A stretch of DNA of 49,411 nt from an uncultured Clostridia bacterium. GTDB taxonomy: Bacteria; Bacillota; Clostridia; TANB77; CAG-508. Shown here in pieces: positions 1 through 7,913 of the stretch. A program made the position numbers and the translations under genes. Under the pieces are notes generated by a model that had not been told where the DNA came from, searched no databases, and saw nothing but the letters and a program-made list of their open reading frames with translations. How positions within the stretch are numbered: position 1 is the first letter of the stretch; every line of letters begins with the position of its first letter. The DNA lies in the NCBI GenBank assembly GCA_947589015.1, contig CANPZF010000012.1, positions 1 to 49,411 on the forward strand, read 5' to 3'.

Positions 1-104
1 AGCTTATATATCGTAAAAGGTATTTCAAACACTATATTTATCAATAAAGTGTGACATATGTTTGACAAACCTACAAACTTATTTACACTAGAAAAAATTT
101 CTAG

Positions 105-133
105 TTGATAAAGTACTGTTTTTATAGTATAAT
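105..133 (+). promoter_or_regulatory. Promoter of tmRNA gene
   Basis: The -35 box TTGATA (105-110) is followed by a 17-bp spacer and a perfect -10 box TATAAT (128-133). The mature tmRNA 5' end lies 12 bp downstream, which suits a short 5' leader removed by RNase P. Confidence 0.85.
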
Positions 134-144
134 GTTATTCATAT

Positions 145-495
145 GGGGATGTAATGGTTTCGACATTGCATTAGACCTATAGATAGCAAGTAGTGGATTC
201 TCGTTGGCCACTAAAAAAACGAGAAAATAAATATAAACGCTGATAATAGAGAATTAGCATTAGCTGCCTAATTGCAGCTACGCTTTACTAGATGTCCCAC
301 ACATTTAGATAAAGTGTCATTTAGTGGGAAACGAAGCTATTTTTTGCTTAGGAAATAGTAGGTATCTTTTAAGCTATATCTAAAATACGCTTGTTTGTTA
401 GTGAGTTTTGGACGAATATTAATAACAAACTAAACTTGTAGAATTTTATAGGAACAATGCTATGGACAGGAGTTCGACTCTCCTCATCTCCACCA
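145..495 (+). ncRNA. ssrA: Transfer-messenger RNA (tmRNA)
   Basis: tmRNA rescues stalled ribosomes and tags the unfinished peptide for proteolysis. The 5' GGGGATG pairs with CATCTCC near the 3' end, followed by a discriminator A and an encoded CCA. The T arm (GGTTCGAC-like, here AGTTCGACTCT) is intact. The tag reading frame begins at a GCT resume codon (239-241), encodes ADNRELALAA and stops at TAA (269-271); the Ala-Leu-Ala-Ala end is the usual Clp degron. The gene is one-piece, not permuted. Its protein partner gene smpB, often adjacent in Firmicutes next to rnr, is not in this window. In an organism that may pause at CGG codons (see findings), this rescue system could matter more than usual; that is inference. 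Confidence 0.97.
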
Positions 496-581
496 AAATA
501 AAAATTTTATTGTATCAATATAAAATATTTATCATAAAATATCCAAAAAAGAAGCTTTTGCTTCTAGATTGGAGTTTTTTT

Positions 582-1094
582 ATGTCCATTGTTAATACTA
601 ATTCAAAATATTCTTCTGCTACTTTAAGAAATAATTTAAATTCTTTATTACGTACATTTCCATTCATTAATGTTCAATCAGTTGGAAATAGTATTTTAGG
701 ATGTCCTATATATATAATAAAATTAGGAATTGGAAAAAATACCGTTTTTTATAGTGCTTCTATACACGCAAATGAATGGATTACTAGTCTGGTTCTCATG
801 AAATTTGTAGAAGATTATTGTAATGCCTTTTCAAATAATTTATCTTTAGAAAATGTTTCTATTAAAACTTTATTTAATTCTACTACTATTTACATTATGC
901 CTATGGTTAATCCAGATGGGGTTGATTTAGTTACAGGATTTTTGCCAACTTCTTCATATGGTTATCAATCTGCCAAACAAATTTCTGACAATTTTCCTAA
1001 TATTCCTTTTTCCTCTGGTTGGAAAGCTAACATTAGAGGTGTGGATTTAAAAAAATACCAACCAATTATAAAAAAAGAACTAATTCCCTGTTAG
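582..1094 (+). pseudogene. M14 zinc carboxypeptidase, 5' part, interrupted by an integrated element
   Basis: This is the N-terminal half of an M14-family peptidase of the gamma-D-glutamyl-diaminopimelate type, which cleaves peptidoglycan stem peptides. It starts at ATG 582 behind a GGAG site at 571-574; an in-frame extension further upstream would run through the tmRNA and is not real. The zinc motif H-A-N-E-W is at residues 62-66 and the N-x-R-G-V-D-L segment precedes the break. Genuine codons end near 1051, and the last 14 or so codons to the stop at 1092-1094 come from the inserted element. The 3' part resumes at 7914. Joining 582-1051 to 7914-8367 gives an uninterrupted 307-codon frame. 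No LysM domain precedes the catalytic domain, unlike Bacillus YqgT. A small hairpin (550-565) lies just before the ribosome binding site. Confidence 0.88.
1037..1051 (+). repeat. Left attachment-site repeat (attL core)
   Basis: AGGTGTGGATTTAAA is repeated exactly at 7899-7913. In the host gene it encodes part of the conserved R-G-V-D-L-N segment of M14 peptidases. The probable crossover dinucleotide is GG at 1038-1039, because the element-side half-sites are symmetrical about it. Confidence 0.85.
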
Positions 1095-1128
1095 AAATAG
1101 CTCTTATTTTTAACTTAAATTTATTTTT

Positions 1129-2256
1129 TTATGGCTTCAATATGACTTTTATACAATTATCTTCTTTTGCATCAAAAATCTCATAAGCATGTCTTGCCTT
1201 CTCCAAAGGAAGTGTGTGCGTTATAATATCTGTTGCATCAAACTCTCCTTTTTGTATCATTTCTAATATAGGCTGTACATATCTTGTAGCAGGACATTGT
1301 CCCATTTTTAAGGTCACATTTTTAGTAAACATATTACCAAGTGGAAAATTATTATATTTTGTTCCATATACACCAACTAATGCTATATGTCCACATTTTC
1401 TAATAGCTTGTGTTGATATTTCAATTGCAGATTTAGATCCTCCTTGTAATTTCATTGCTGTTTCAACTTTTTCTACTAATGACATTTTACCATCTACACC
1501 TACGCAATCTATAACACAATCAGCTCCACCATGTGTCATTTCTTTAATATAACTACCTGTTTCATCATATTCTTCAAAATTTAATACTTCAGCGCCATAA
1601 TTTTTAGCATGTTGCAATCTATATCCTACTCTATCTACAGCAATAATTCTTGATGCGCCTTTTAATATACACCACTTTATAGTAAGTAATCCCACTGGTC
1701 CACAGCCTAATACCACAACTGTGTCTCCTTTTTTTACATTTGCAATTTCTGTTCCCCAAAGAGATGTTGGTAATATATCTGTTAAAAATAGAACCTGTTC
1801 ATCTTTTAATTCTTCTGGTATTACTTTTGGACCAACATTTGCATGTGGCACTCTTATATACTCAGCTTGTCCTCCTGCATAATCACCATATGATTTGCTA
1901 TACCCTAATAGGCCTCCTACTTCACCATATTCATTAGTATTATCGCATTGACTATATTCTTGGTGTTCACAAAAAAAGCAATGCCCACATGCTACTGGAA
2001 ATGGAATTACTACTCTATCTCCTTTTTTTATATTTTTTACTTCTTTTCCTACTTCTTCTACAATTCCCATAGTTTCATGTCCTAAAATAAATCCATCATA
2101 CATACCTTTTACTAATCCATGCACCAAATGTAGATCTGAACCACAAATAGCAGTTGATGTTACTTTTACAATTATATCGTCATCTTTTTCTATTTTAGGA
2201 TCTTCTACTTCTCTACAGTCTACCTTTTGAATACCATCGTAAACAATAGCTTTCAT
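1129..2256 (-). CDS. Zinc-dependent alcohol dehydrogenase (medium-chain family)
   Basis: The 375-aa protein is a zinc- and NAD(P)-dependent medium-chain dehydrogenase, closest in layout to the glutathione-independent formaldehyde/threonine-dehydrogenase-like group. Catalytic zinc ligands are C38 and H60-E61. The structural zinc cysteines are C90, C93, C96 and C104. The Rossmann motif G-C-G-P-V-G is at 184-189. ATG 2256 was chosen because AGGAGG (about 2261-2268) stands at the right distance; the frame is open further upstream but has no such site. The gene is the leftmost cargo of the integrated element, reads toward attL, and is separated from the SDR gene by a terminator. The substrate cannot be told from sequence. 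Confidence 0.9.
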   Translation of the reverse strand: MKAIVYDGIQKVDCREVEDPKIEKDDDIIVKVTSTAICGSDLHLVHGLVKGMYDGFILGHETMGIVEEVGKEVKNIKKGDRVVIPFPVACGHCFFCEHQEYSQCDNTNEYGEVGGLLGYSKSYGDYAGGQAEYIRVPHANVGPKVIPEELKDEQVLFLTDILPTSLWGTEIANVKKGDTVVVLGCGPVGLLTIKWCILKGASRIIAVDRVGYRLQHAKNYGAEVLNFEEYDETGSYIKEMTHGGADCVIDCVGVDGKMSLVEKVETAMKLQGGSKSAIEISTQAIRKCGHIALVGVYGTKYNNFPLGNMFTKNVTLKMGQCPATRYVQPILEMIQKGEFDATDIITHTLPLEKARHAYEIFDAKEDNCIKVILKP

Positions 2257-2354
2257 AAATACCTCCTTGTATAATAATATTAAGTTAGAAAAAACATTTA
2301 ACACTATTATTTAAAAAATATTATTAACTTTTTTAGCTTTTATTATTCACGCAT

Positions 2355-2390
2355 AAAAAGCCTTGTAACCTAATGATTACAAAGCTTTTT
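2355..2390 (-). terminator. Terminator between SDR and alcohol dehydrogenase genes
   Basis: AAAAAGC-C-TTGTAA pairs with TTACAA-A-GCTTTTT around an 8-nt loop, with one C/A mismatch. T runs follow on both strands, so it may act bidirectionally; the expected user is the SDR gene ending at 2395. Confidence 0.75.
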
Positions 2391-2394
2391 TATT

Positions 2395-3339
2395 TTATCC
2401 TTTATATTGACCTCCATTAATGTGCATAACTTGACCTGTAACATATGATGAATCTGCACTTGCTAAATAAATAAACAATGGTGCTATTTCATATGGATGC
2501 CCTGCTCTTCCCATTGGTGCATCTGAACCTAATGTAGGTATTTTTTCTGCTTCCCAACAAGCCGGCTGCAATGGTGTCCAAAATACACCTGGTGATACCG
2601 CATTTACCCTAATATCTTTTGATGCTAAATTTGTGGCAAGTGATCTCGTAAATCCTACTATTGCCCCTTTACTTGTTACATAATCTATTAATTCTGGCTC
2701 TCCTTGAAATGTAGTTATTGATGTTACATTAATAATTGTACTGCCTGGCTTCATATACTTTAATGCCCTTTTAGTTAAATAAAACATAGAATAAATATTT
2801 GTTTTCATTGTTAAATCAAATTGCTCATCTGTTATGTCTAATAAGCTTTTTTGTTGATACTGCACTCCAGCATTATTTACCAAAATATCAATTCTTCCAA
2901 ATTTTTTTATAGTTTCTTCTACAATCTTATCACAAAAACTAGTGTCTTTTATATCTCCAGCAAGTAATAAACATGTTCCTCCAATGCCTTCAATAAATTC
3001 TTTTGTTTCTTCTGCATCTTTATGTTCATTATAATATACAATTACTACTGCTGCTCCTTCTTTTACAAATCCTACTGCTACTGCCCTTCCAATTCCAGAA
3101 TCTCCTCCTGTTATTATTGCAACTTTATTCATAAGTTTTCCTGATGCCCTATAATATGGATTATTAAATATTGGTCTAGGTCTCATTAGATATTCCATTC
3201 CTGGCTGTGTATCTTGATGTTGAGGTGGAAACTCTAATTTATAGTCCTTACATATCAAGCCATATCCTTGGTCATTTATGTATTTTAGTCCATAGTCATC
3301 TTGCCCATTATTATTTGAAGTATAATATTTGTAATTCAT
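2395..3339 (-). CDS. Short-chain dehydrogenase/reductase, stress-type (YhdF/YdaD-like)
   Basis: The 314-aa SDR oxidoreductase has the extended N-terminus (about 70 residues, proline-rich P-P-Q-H-Q stretch) typical of the Bacillus general-stress SDRs YdaD/YhdF/YhxC. The cofactor motif T-G-G-D-S-G-I-G is at 77-84, N-N-A-G at 155-158, and the catalytic Ser207, Tyr220 and Lys224 are present. ATG 3339 follows GGAAGG with about 10 nt spacing, preferable to a TTG seven codons upstream. It is cargo in the integrated element beside the alcohol dehydrogenase. Together they could detoxify aldehydes, but this is inference. Confidence 0.9.
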   Translation of the reverse strand: MNYKYYTSNNNGQDDYGLKYINDQGYGLICKDYKLEFPPQHQDTQPGMEYLMRPRPIFNNPYYRASGKLMNKVAIITGGDSGIGRAVAVGFVKEGAAVVIVYYNEHKDAEETKEFIEGIGGTCLLLAGDIKDTSFCDKIVEETIKKFGRIDILVNNAGVQYQQKSLLDITDEQFDLTMKTNIYSMFYLTKRALKYMKPGSTIINVTSITTFQGEPELIDYVTSKGAIVGFTRSLATNLASKDIRVNAVSPGVFWTPLQPACWEAEKIPTLGSDAPMGRAGHPYEIAPLFIYLASADSSYVTGQVMHINGGQYKG

Positions 3340-3432
3340 TTTTTCATTTCCTTCCATCAAATTTATCTTATCTATTTATATTCTACTTGATAGATTTTTG
3401 TGTATTTTTTGAATTACAAATTTTTATTAAAT

Positions 3433-3990
3433 TTATATATCTCTATTAAATTTACCATCTTTATAATATAAAATTGTTTCATTATTAGTAAAAAATGGTA
3501 TAAGCTCATTTGGTACTTTTATTGTACCATCTTTATAATTTAATATAGTATAATCCTTTTGACGTTCTTGAACTTTATATTTAGTACTTGGATCAATTTG
3601 TACTATGTTACTTTCATTAATAAATTTTTCTTGTATTTCTTTATATTCTTTAATTCCTATTAAACTGTCAAAAAATTTTTGAGTCATATCTTCTTCAATA
3701 ATATAATTTCCATTTTTATATCTTAAAATAGTGTCATTTCCTATTTTATCTAAAACATCTTTAGAAATATCGTTTTCCTTACTTACTTGATTATTATCTA
3801 TATTTTTTAAATATGCACCGTCTGTATCCATTTCAACTACTTGATATAAACAGTCATCTTGTTTTAAGCTATTGTTTTTTATTTCATTATTTTGTTTTTC
3901 TATATGATTAGATAATTCTTTAATAAAATTTTGAACTAGATTGTTTTCTTTTGCATTATTTAATATGTTGTTTAATAAGTCTAAACTCAA
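3433..3990 (-). CDS. Hypothetical protein with two internal repeats, nuclease partner
   Basis: I do not recognise this 185-aa acidic, soluble-looking protein with confidence. Two halves resemble each other. Each has a Y-x-V-x-E segment, then L-x-N/Y-x-D, ending in N-D-T-I-L-R-Y-K-N-G-N-Y or N-E-T-I-L-Y-Y-K-D-G-K-F. The second half also has D-G-T-I-K-V-P-x-E-L-I-P, which is reminiscent of the small beta DUF3006 fold. No signal peptide is visible. The start is TTG at 3990 behind a GAGG site. It begins 23 bp after the secreted-type nuclease gene, so the two are almost certainly co-transcribed. An immunity or regulatory role for the nuclease is possible but unproven. Confidence 0.7.
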   Translation of the reverse strand: MSLDLLNNILNNAKENNLVQNFIKELSNHIEKQNNEIKNNSLKQDDCLYQVVEMDTDGAYLKNIDNNQVSKENDISKDVLDKIGNDTILRYKNGNYIIEEDMTQKFFDSLIGIKEYKEIQEKFINESNIVQIDPSTKYKVQERQKDYTILNYKDGTIKVPNELIPFFTNNETILYYKDGKFNRDI

Positions 3991-4013
3991 TAAACCTCAC
4001 TCTCCCTTTTCTA

Positions 4014-4751
4014 TTATTTATTCTCCCAACTTTCTCCTGTTTTATAATCAATACTAATTCCTTCTTGCACATTATATACATATACATTAAAGCAAATTCC
4101 TACGCCATTGTCCTCTACAGAATACGCTTCTATTTCTACACCACTTGCAAGAAGATTATCATCTTTAAATATTGGTGTTACTCTATATAAAACATGAACG
4201 TCTTTATTTTCTTGTTCTTTAATATAATTAGCGACTTTATTTTCAAATGGTAACATTCCTGAAACATTGAAATATCTTGTTCCTGTAATTAAATTTAATT
4301 CATTTGCATCTTCATCTGATAATTGATAGCCTATTAAGTGACATCTATTATATAAATATTCTCCATTGTACTTTTTTTGTACCCAGCCTGTTGGTTTTAC
4401 TCTACTAATGTCTCCTCTCTCGTCTTGCTCTGGTGGCATAATTTCTTTACAAATATTTGCATATGCTATACCACATCTTCCTTTTTCATCTAGATTGCTA
4501 TAATTTTCAAATGCTTTGGTTGTATAGTCTTGCTCAGTAAAATATGGTACATTATTATTTAATTCTACATAAATTTGACCTGTATATTCTGGAATATCCG
4601 CTATATTATTATAGTTTTCAACTGTGGTGATATTTTCGTCATTGTAATAAGTTTCTTTATTTATGTATTCTAGCCCTATTAAGAGTACTATAATAACTAA
4701 TGTAATTATTATTTGTTTTAAATTTACATTTCTATTTCTACTTTTCTTCAT
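4014..4751 (-). CDS. Membrane-anchored DNA/RNA non-specific endonuclease (EndA/streptodornase-like)
   Basis: This 245-aa nuclease cleaves DNA and perhaps RNA outside the membrane. A hydrophobic segment at about residues 13-29 acts as signal anchor. The catalytic region contains N-R-C-H-L-I-G-Y-Q-L with the candidate general base His138, where EndA/NucA relatives have D/N-R-G-H. It continues with N-L-I-T-G-T-R-Y-F-N and G-M-L-P-F-E-N, the metal-binding Asn signature of streptococcal DNases. ATG 4751 was preferred over TTG 4760 because AAGG is 9 nt upstream of it. The downstream gene follows after 23 bp. It is cargo in the integrated element; possible roles are nutrient scavenging, DNA uptake or competition. 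Confidence 0.88.
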   Translation of the reverse strand: MKKSRNRNVNLKQIIITLVIIVLLIGLEYINKETYYNDENITTVENYNNIADIPEYTGQIYVELNNNVPYFTEQDYTTKAFENYSNLDEKGRCGIAYANICKEIMPPEQDERGDISRVKPTGWVQKKYNGEYLYNRCHLIGYQLSDEDANELNLITGTRYFNVSGMLPFENKVANYIKEQENKDVHVLYRVTPIFKDDNLLASGVEIEAYSVEDNGVGICFNVYVYNVQEGISIDYKTGESWENK

Positions 4752-4868
4752 CTTTTTCAACCTTTTACTTAATATTATAATTTATTTAATTCCTTCAAAA
4801 TCATCATTATTATTCTATTATTTTTTCTTCTTAAAATCAAGAATTAAATCAATTTAAATTTAAGTAAA

Positions 4869-5026
4869 TTTACAAGATAATGGTTACAAACTTACAATAT
4901 GCGAAAATGCTTATATATTAATATTTGCAGTCAAGACCCAGATTGTTACACCCCAGATATGTTTTGACAAAATATATTAATATATAAGCATTTTCATAGC
5001 TAATTTTTAAATCATTATCTTGTAAA
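4869..5026. repeat. Palindromic repeat R1, copy a (MITE-like)
   Basis: This 158-bp unit has 14-bp perfect terminal inverted repeats (TTTACAAGATAATG / CATTATCTTGTAAA) and a perfect 22-bp internal inverted pair beginning GAAAATGCTTATATATTA. The centre is flanked by GTCAA/TTGAC. A second copy (12040-12198) lies outside the integrated element, so the unit is or was mobile. It encodes no protein and fills most of the 392-bp gap 4762-5153. The rest of the gap is AT-rich with nothing recognisable except a weak hairpin with CGAAG/CTTCG arms near 5110-5145. Confidence 0.85.
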
Positions 5027-5153
5027 AATAAATCATCTACAAATATTTTGTCAATTTAATATTGGTTATTCTTATATGGATTTTTTTATTATTAAAATAA
5101 AAGCGAAGCAAAATGTAACACATTCTACTCCACTTCGTTTGTGTGCCTCTCAG

Positions 5154-5399
5154 CTATTTTACTATAATCTCAATAGCAGTTTCTTCTTCCACTTGACTTA
5201 TAGAATACAGACACTTTCCAGCTTCAAGGACATAAATCACTGACCACCAGTGCTTATTTTTGGCAAGAATTATCTCTGCCTTACTGCACTCTAATACCAT
5301 GACTTTCCCGTATCTCCTCTTCTTTACATCATCATTTAACAGTTTCCGAATTGCAGTTTGTTCCACTAGAATGATTGCATTTTTTTGTAATTTCTTCAT
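5154..5399 (-). CDS. Small hypothetical protein, foreign composition
   Basis: The 81-aa protein is not recognised. It is basic at the N-terminus and has a W-W-S-V-I-Y-V-L segment and a C-terminal E-E-E-T stretch. GC content is visibly higher than that of neighbouring genes. It has a strong AGGAGG site and a near-consensus promoter. Codon 18 is CGG followed by A, the sequence that marks frameshifts elsewhere in this window. If the host shifts there, translation would stop three codons later. The gene therefore looks recently acquired and perhaps not yet adapted to the host. Confidence 0.6.
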   Translation of the reverse strand: MKKLQKNAIILVEQTAIRKLLNDDVKKRRYGKVMVLECSKAEIILAKNKHWWSVIYVLEAGKCLYSISQVEEETAIEIIVK

Positions 5400-5452
5400 T
5401 TTTTCCTCCTAGGTCAGTTATAATACAATGGTCTTTACCACTGTTAACTTTA

Positions 5453-5481
5453 ATTATACCATATTACGTTGATTTCGTCAA
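5453..5481 (-). promoter_or_regulatory. Promoter of the 81-aa small gene
   Basis: On the minus strand, TTGACG (5476-5481), a 17-bp spacer and TATAAT (5453-5458). This is a near-consensus sigma-A promoter about 55 bp upstream of the start codon. Confidence 0.8.
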
Positions 5482-5587
5482 TTTAGCGAATCTCGAATCG
5501 CACAAACGTTTTGTAACGTATTATAATTCTTTATTTACACAATTTTGCTGTTATTGTATATTTATTATTTGCCATCTACTTTGTCAT

Positions 5588-7208
5588 TTATTCAATTTTG
5601 ATGGAATCATCTAAGTTTTCATTAATAGAATTTAGTTTTGAAAAGTTAAAATATATGTATACATTTTTATCTTTATCAATTTCAATTTTATTGATTAATC
5701 GATATAAATACATTTTATGAATTTTTTCTGATTTCAAAAAATTTTCTATTAATTCATCTAGTTCTTTTGTTTTATTTTCTTTATTAATTTTTTCTTCTGT
5801 TTTGGCTAGTTTTTGTTGTAGTTCTTCCTTTTGTTTTGTTAAATTTGTTCTTTCAAAAATTAATTTTTGCGAATATCTTATATAGTCTTCTTCTAAAAGA
5901 ACACCTTTTAATTTATCCATATACATCGTACCTAAGTTATTATTTATTTCATAAATTACTTTATCTAATTGCGTGAGTTTTCTTTTAAAGCCTTCTCTTA
6001 TATCAAGAGTTTTGTTCTGATATTTTTCATATACTGAATAAAAAATTTCCTTGTCAGCATAAATTGGTATAATCTTTCTAACAACATAAAGAATGTGTTT
6101 TTCAAATTTTTCATAATTGATATTCAGTGGATAGCATCCTCTTGATTTATAGTTAGAGCAAGTTATATATGGATGTGATTTTGCATTTCTCCTTGAGTTA
6201 TTTTTAAGCACTATTTGCAATTTTCTTTTGCAATGATAACAGTAAAGAAAACCTCTTAATAAGTAGTCATATTTTAATTTTGTATTTGTTCCTTTCTTTT
6301 CCAAAATACTATTTACTTTATCAAATATATCTCTATCAATAATTGGCTCATGTGTATTATTTACTCTTATTTGATTTTCTTTTTCTACAGTTCTAATTTT
6401 CTTTACCTTATATGATACAACTGTTTTTTTGTTTTGTATGGTATTTCCGATATATACTTCATTTTTTAGCATATTGCATATAGTTACCTCATTCCAGTCA
6501 TAATTTGTTTTATTTTTATCTTGGATAATTCCTGTTTTCCTATAACCAGTTGGTGATAAGTATTTATTGTTATTTAAGTAATTTACTATCTCTACACTTC
6601 CATGTTCATTTGCATACATATCAAAAATTTTTCTCACAATATCAGCTACATTTTCATCAATCACTAATTTGTTTTTAATGTTCGGATGTTTTTTATAACC
6701 ATATGCTGGAATACTACACAAATTTTCACCATTTTTTTGTTTTTCTTTATATACACTCCTAATTTTCTTTGAAATATCTTTTGCATACATGTCATTCATA
6801 ATTGCTTTAAAAGGTGTTATATCGTTATTTGTGCTATCAATATAAGTGTCTATTCCATCTGTTATTGCAACATATCTAATATTCTTTTCTGGAAAATAAT
6901 TCTCAATATATTCTCCAGTTTTTATATAATCCCTACCAAGTCTAGATAAGTCTTTAGTAATAACCATATTAATACTTTTGTTTTCGATATCCTGCAATAA
7001 TTCATTAAACCCTGGTCTGTTAAAAGTTGTACCAGACACACCATCATCAATATATTCTTTGATAAGTATTAAATTGTTCTCCTTTATATATCTTTGTAAA
7101 ATTTTTCTTTGATTACCGATACTTTCGCTTTCTTGCTTATCACCATCTTCTCTAGATAATCTTATATACATTCCGCACTTTAAAGTTTTTGTTTTCTAAA
7201 TTTAGCAT
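5588..7208 (-). CDS. Large serine recombinase (TnpX/TndX-like), with +1 frameshift at CGG
   Basis: This is the site-specific recombinase of the integrated element. It has a resolvase catalytic domain (Y-I-R-L-S-R-E-D-G-D-K with nucleophile Ser, then G-V-S-G-T-T and L-S-R-L-G-R-D), a recombinase domain, a zinc ribbon (C-Y-H-C about 100 residues after the catalytic part, later a second Cys pair) and a C-terminal coiled coil. Translation should start at ATG 7208, which has AGAGAGGG about 5 nt upstream. That frame runs for 11 codons to F-K-V and meets CGG (7173-7175). Skipping C gives G-M-Y-I-R-L-S in the main frame. The total of 1621 bp is 3x540+1. Without a shift only a leaderless ATG at 7171 is left, with no binding site. 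The protein would be about 539 aa, normal for the family. Confidence 0.9.
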
Positions 7209-7232
7209 TATTCCCTCTCTACTTTTGAATAA

Positions 7233-7400
7233 TTACTTTCTTTTTATTTTTAAATTTTCTATATAATCTTTAAACATTAATCCTATAGTATCACATACAT
7301 TTTGCTTTTCTTTTGTAAAAATGCAATATGTATTAAATTCTAGTTTATCATTCTTTATTTCTTTTTCACATTTAATCACGTCTACATCAGCTCTTTTTTA
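7233..7400 (-). pseudogene. Remnant of a small element-encoded ORF upstream of the recombinase
   Basis: An open frame without a good start codon follows a TAA near 7398-7400 and encodes A-D-V-D-V-I-K-C-E-K, then L-E-F-N-T-Y-C-I-F-T-K and ends in N-L-K-I-K-R-K-stop. Its pattern suggests the 3' part of a small protein that often precedes recombinases of such elements, but I cannot name the family. The remaining sequence from 7401 to 7540 is AT-rich and shows nothing recognisable. Confidence 0.4.
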
Positions 7401-7540
7401 TAAATTTATCTAATATAGATTATTAAATAAATTTGTTTATTATGATATTTATTTACAAATATTTTATATTTAATTATTTCTATATAAAATTTCTTATTAT
7501 TAAAAATAATAGAAAGTGTCCTAAAATAGATACCTGCAAA

Positions 7541-7566
7541 CAAAAATCCCAGCGATTTCTCGCTGG
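7541..7566 (-). terminator. Terminator of the 56-aa small gene
   Basis: CCAGCGA-GAAA-TCGCTGG (minus strand) is a 7-bp GC-rich stem with a tetraloop, followed by GATTTTTG. Confidence 0.85.
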
Positions 7567-7583
7567 AACTTTTGTTGAGATGA

Positions 7584-7754
7584 CTACCAATTGTTGAAAG
7601 TGAAACTTTCCACAATCGTCCAGCCCTCTCCCTTTCTCTTTTCGAGAAAGATTTCTTTTCCCTCTGCTCCTGGCATCTCCAGGATCATACGCCGCTTGTA
7701 TCGCCGATAATACGAACTCTCGGCGATCATTTTTTTAAGTTCGAGGTCTTCCAT
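7584..7754 (-). CDS. Small hypothetical protein (56 aa), foreign composition
   Basis: The gene encodes M-E-D-L-E-L-K-K-M, a basic Y-Y-R-R-Y-K-R-R patch at residues 15-22, and ends G-W-T-I-V-E-S-F-T-F-N-N-W. I do not recognise the family. GC content is near 45 percent, far above the host genes around it. It is a complete transcription unit: near-consensus promoter, GAGGAGG site 5-6 nt before ATG, stop at 7584-7586 and a tight terminator. Arg17 and Arg21 are CGG codons, which host-like genes here avoid. It lies next to attR, opposite the cargo end of the element. Confidence 0.65.
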   Translation of the reverse strand: MEDLELKKMIAESSYYRRYKRRMILEMPGAEGKEIFLEKRKGEGWTIVESFTFNNW

Positions 7755-7800
7755 TTTATCCTCCTCAATCTAAAAAAACAAATGTACTGGTTACATAATA

Positions 7801-7829
7801 ATTATACAATGTAGCAACAAAAAAGTCAA
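7801..7829 (-). promoter_or_regulatory. Promoter of the 56-aa small gene
   Basis: Minus strand TTGACT (7824-7829), 17-bp spacer and TATAAT (7801-7806), about 47 bp upstream of the start codon. Confidence 0.8.
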
Positions 7830-7898
7830 GAAACGAATTGAAGACGCGAATGTTACAGACATATGTTGACCACATATATGGAAGTTAATCAATTCCAC

Positions 7899-7913
7899 AG
7901 GTGTGGATTTAAA
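7899..7913 (+). repeat. Right attachment-site repeat (attR core)
   Basis: Second exact copy of AGGTGTGGATTTAAA. On its left the element contributes AATTCCACA, so the element ends re-joined at GG (7900-7901) read AATTCCACA-GG-TGTGGATTT, symmetric with one mismatch per arm. Confidence 0.85.

Larger units (their letters stand above)
1037..7913. mobile_element. Integrated serine-recombinase element inserted in the M14 peptidase gene
   Basis: The segment is bounded by identical 15-bp copies of AGGTGTGGATTTAAA (1037-1051 and 7899-7913) and splits one gene precisely. It carries its own large serine recombinase, two oxidoreductases, a nuclease with a partner, a palindromic repeat and two small genes of higher GC than their surroundings. 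No relaxase, capsid or replication gene is visible, so it is too small and too poor in transfer genes for a conjugative element or phage. It may be a mobilisable or defective integrative element. Re-joining its ends gives an attachment site that is nearly palindromic about a central GG, as expected for a serine integrase. Confidence 0.85.

Noticed and set aside
462..581. Open frame that extends the M14 fragment upstream to 462
   Set aside because: It runs through the 3' end of the tmRNA; a ribosome binding site stands before ATG 582.
7406..7615. 69-aa minus-strand open frame overlapping the 56-aa gene
   Set aside because: It uses another frame, passes through the terminator hairpin and has an AT-rich, low-complexity C-terminus.
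1052..7898. Prophage or conjugative element
   Set aside because: No capsid, terminase, portal, relaxase or type IV secretion gene; only a recombinase and cargo.
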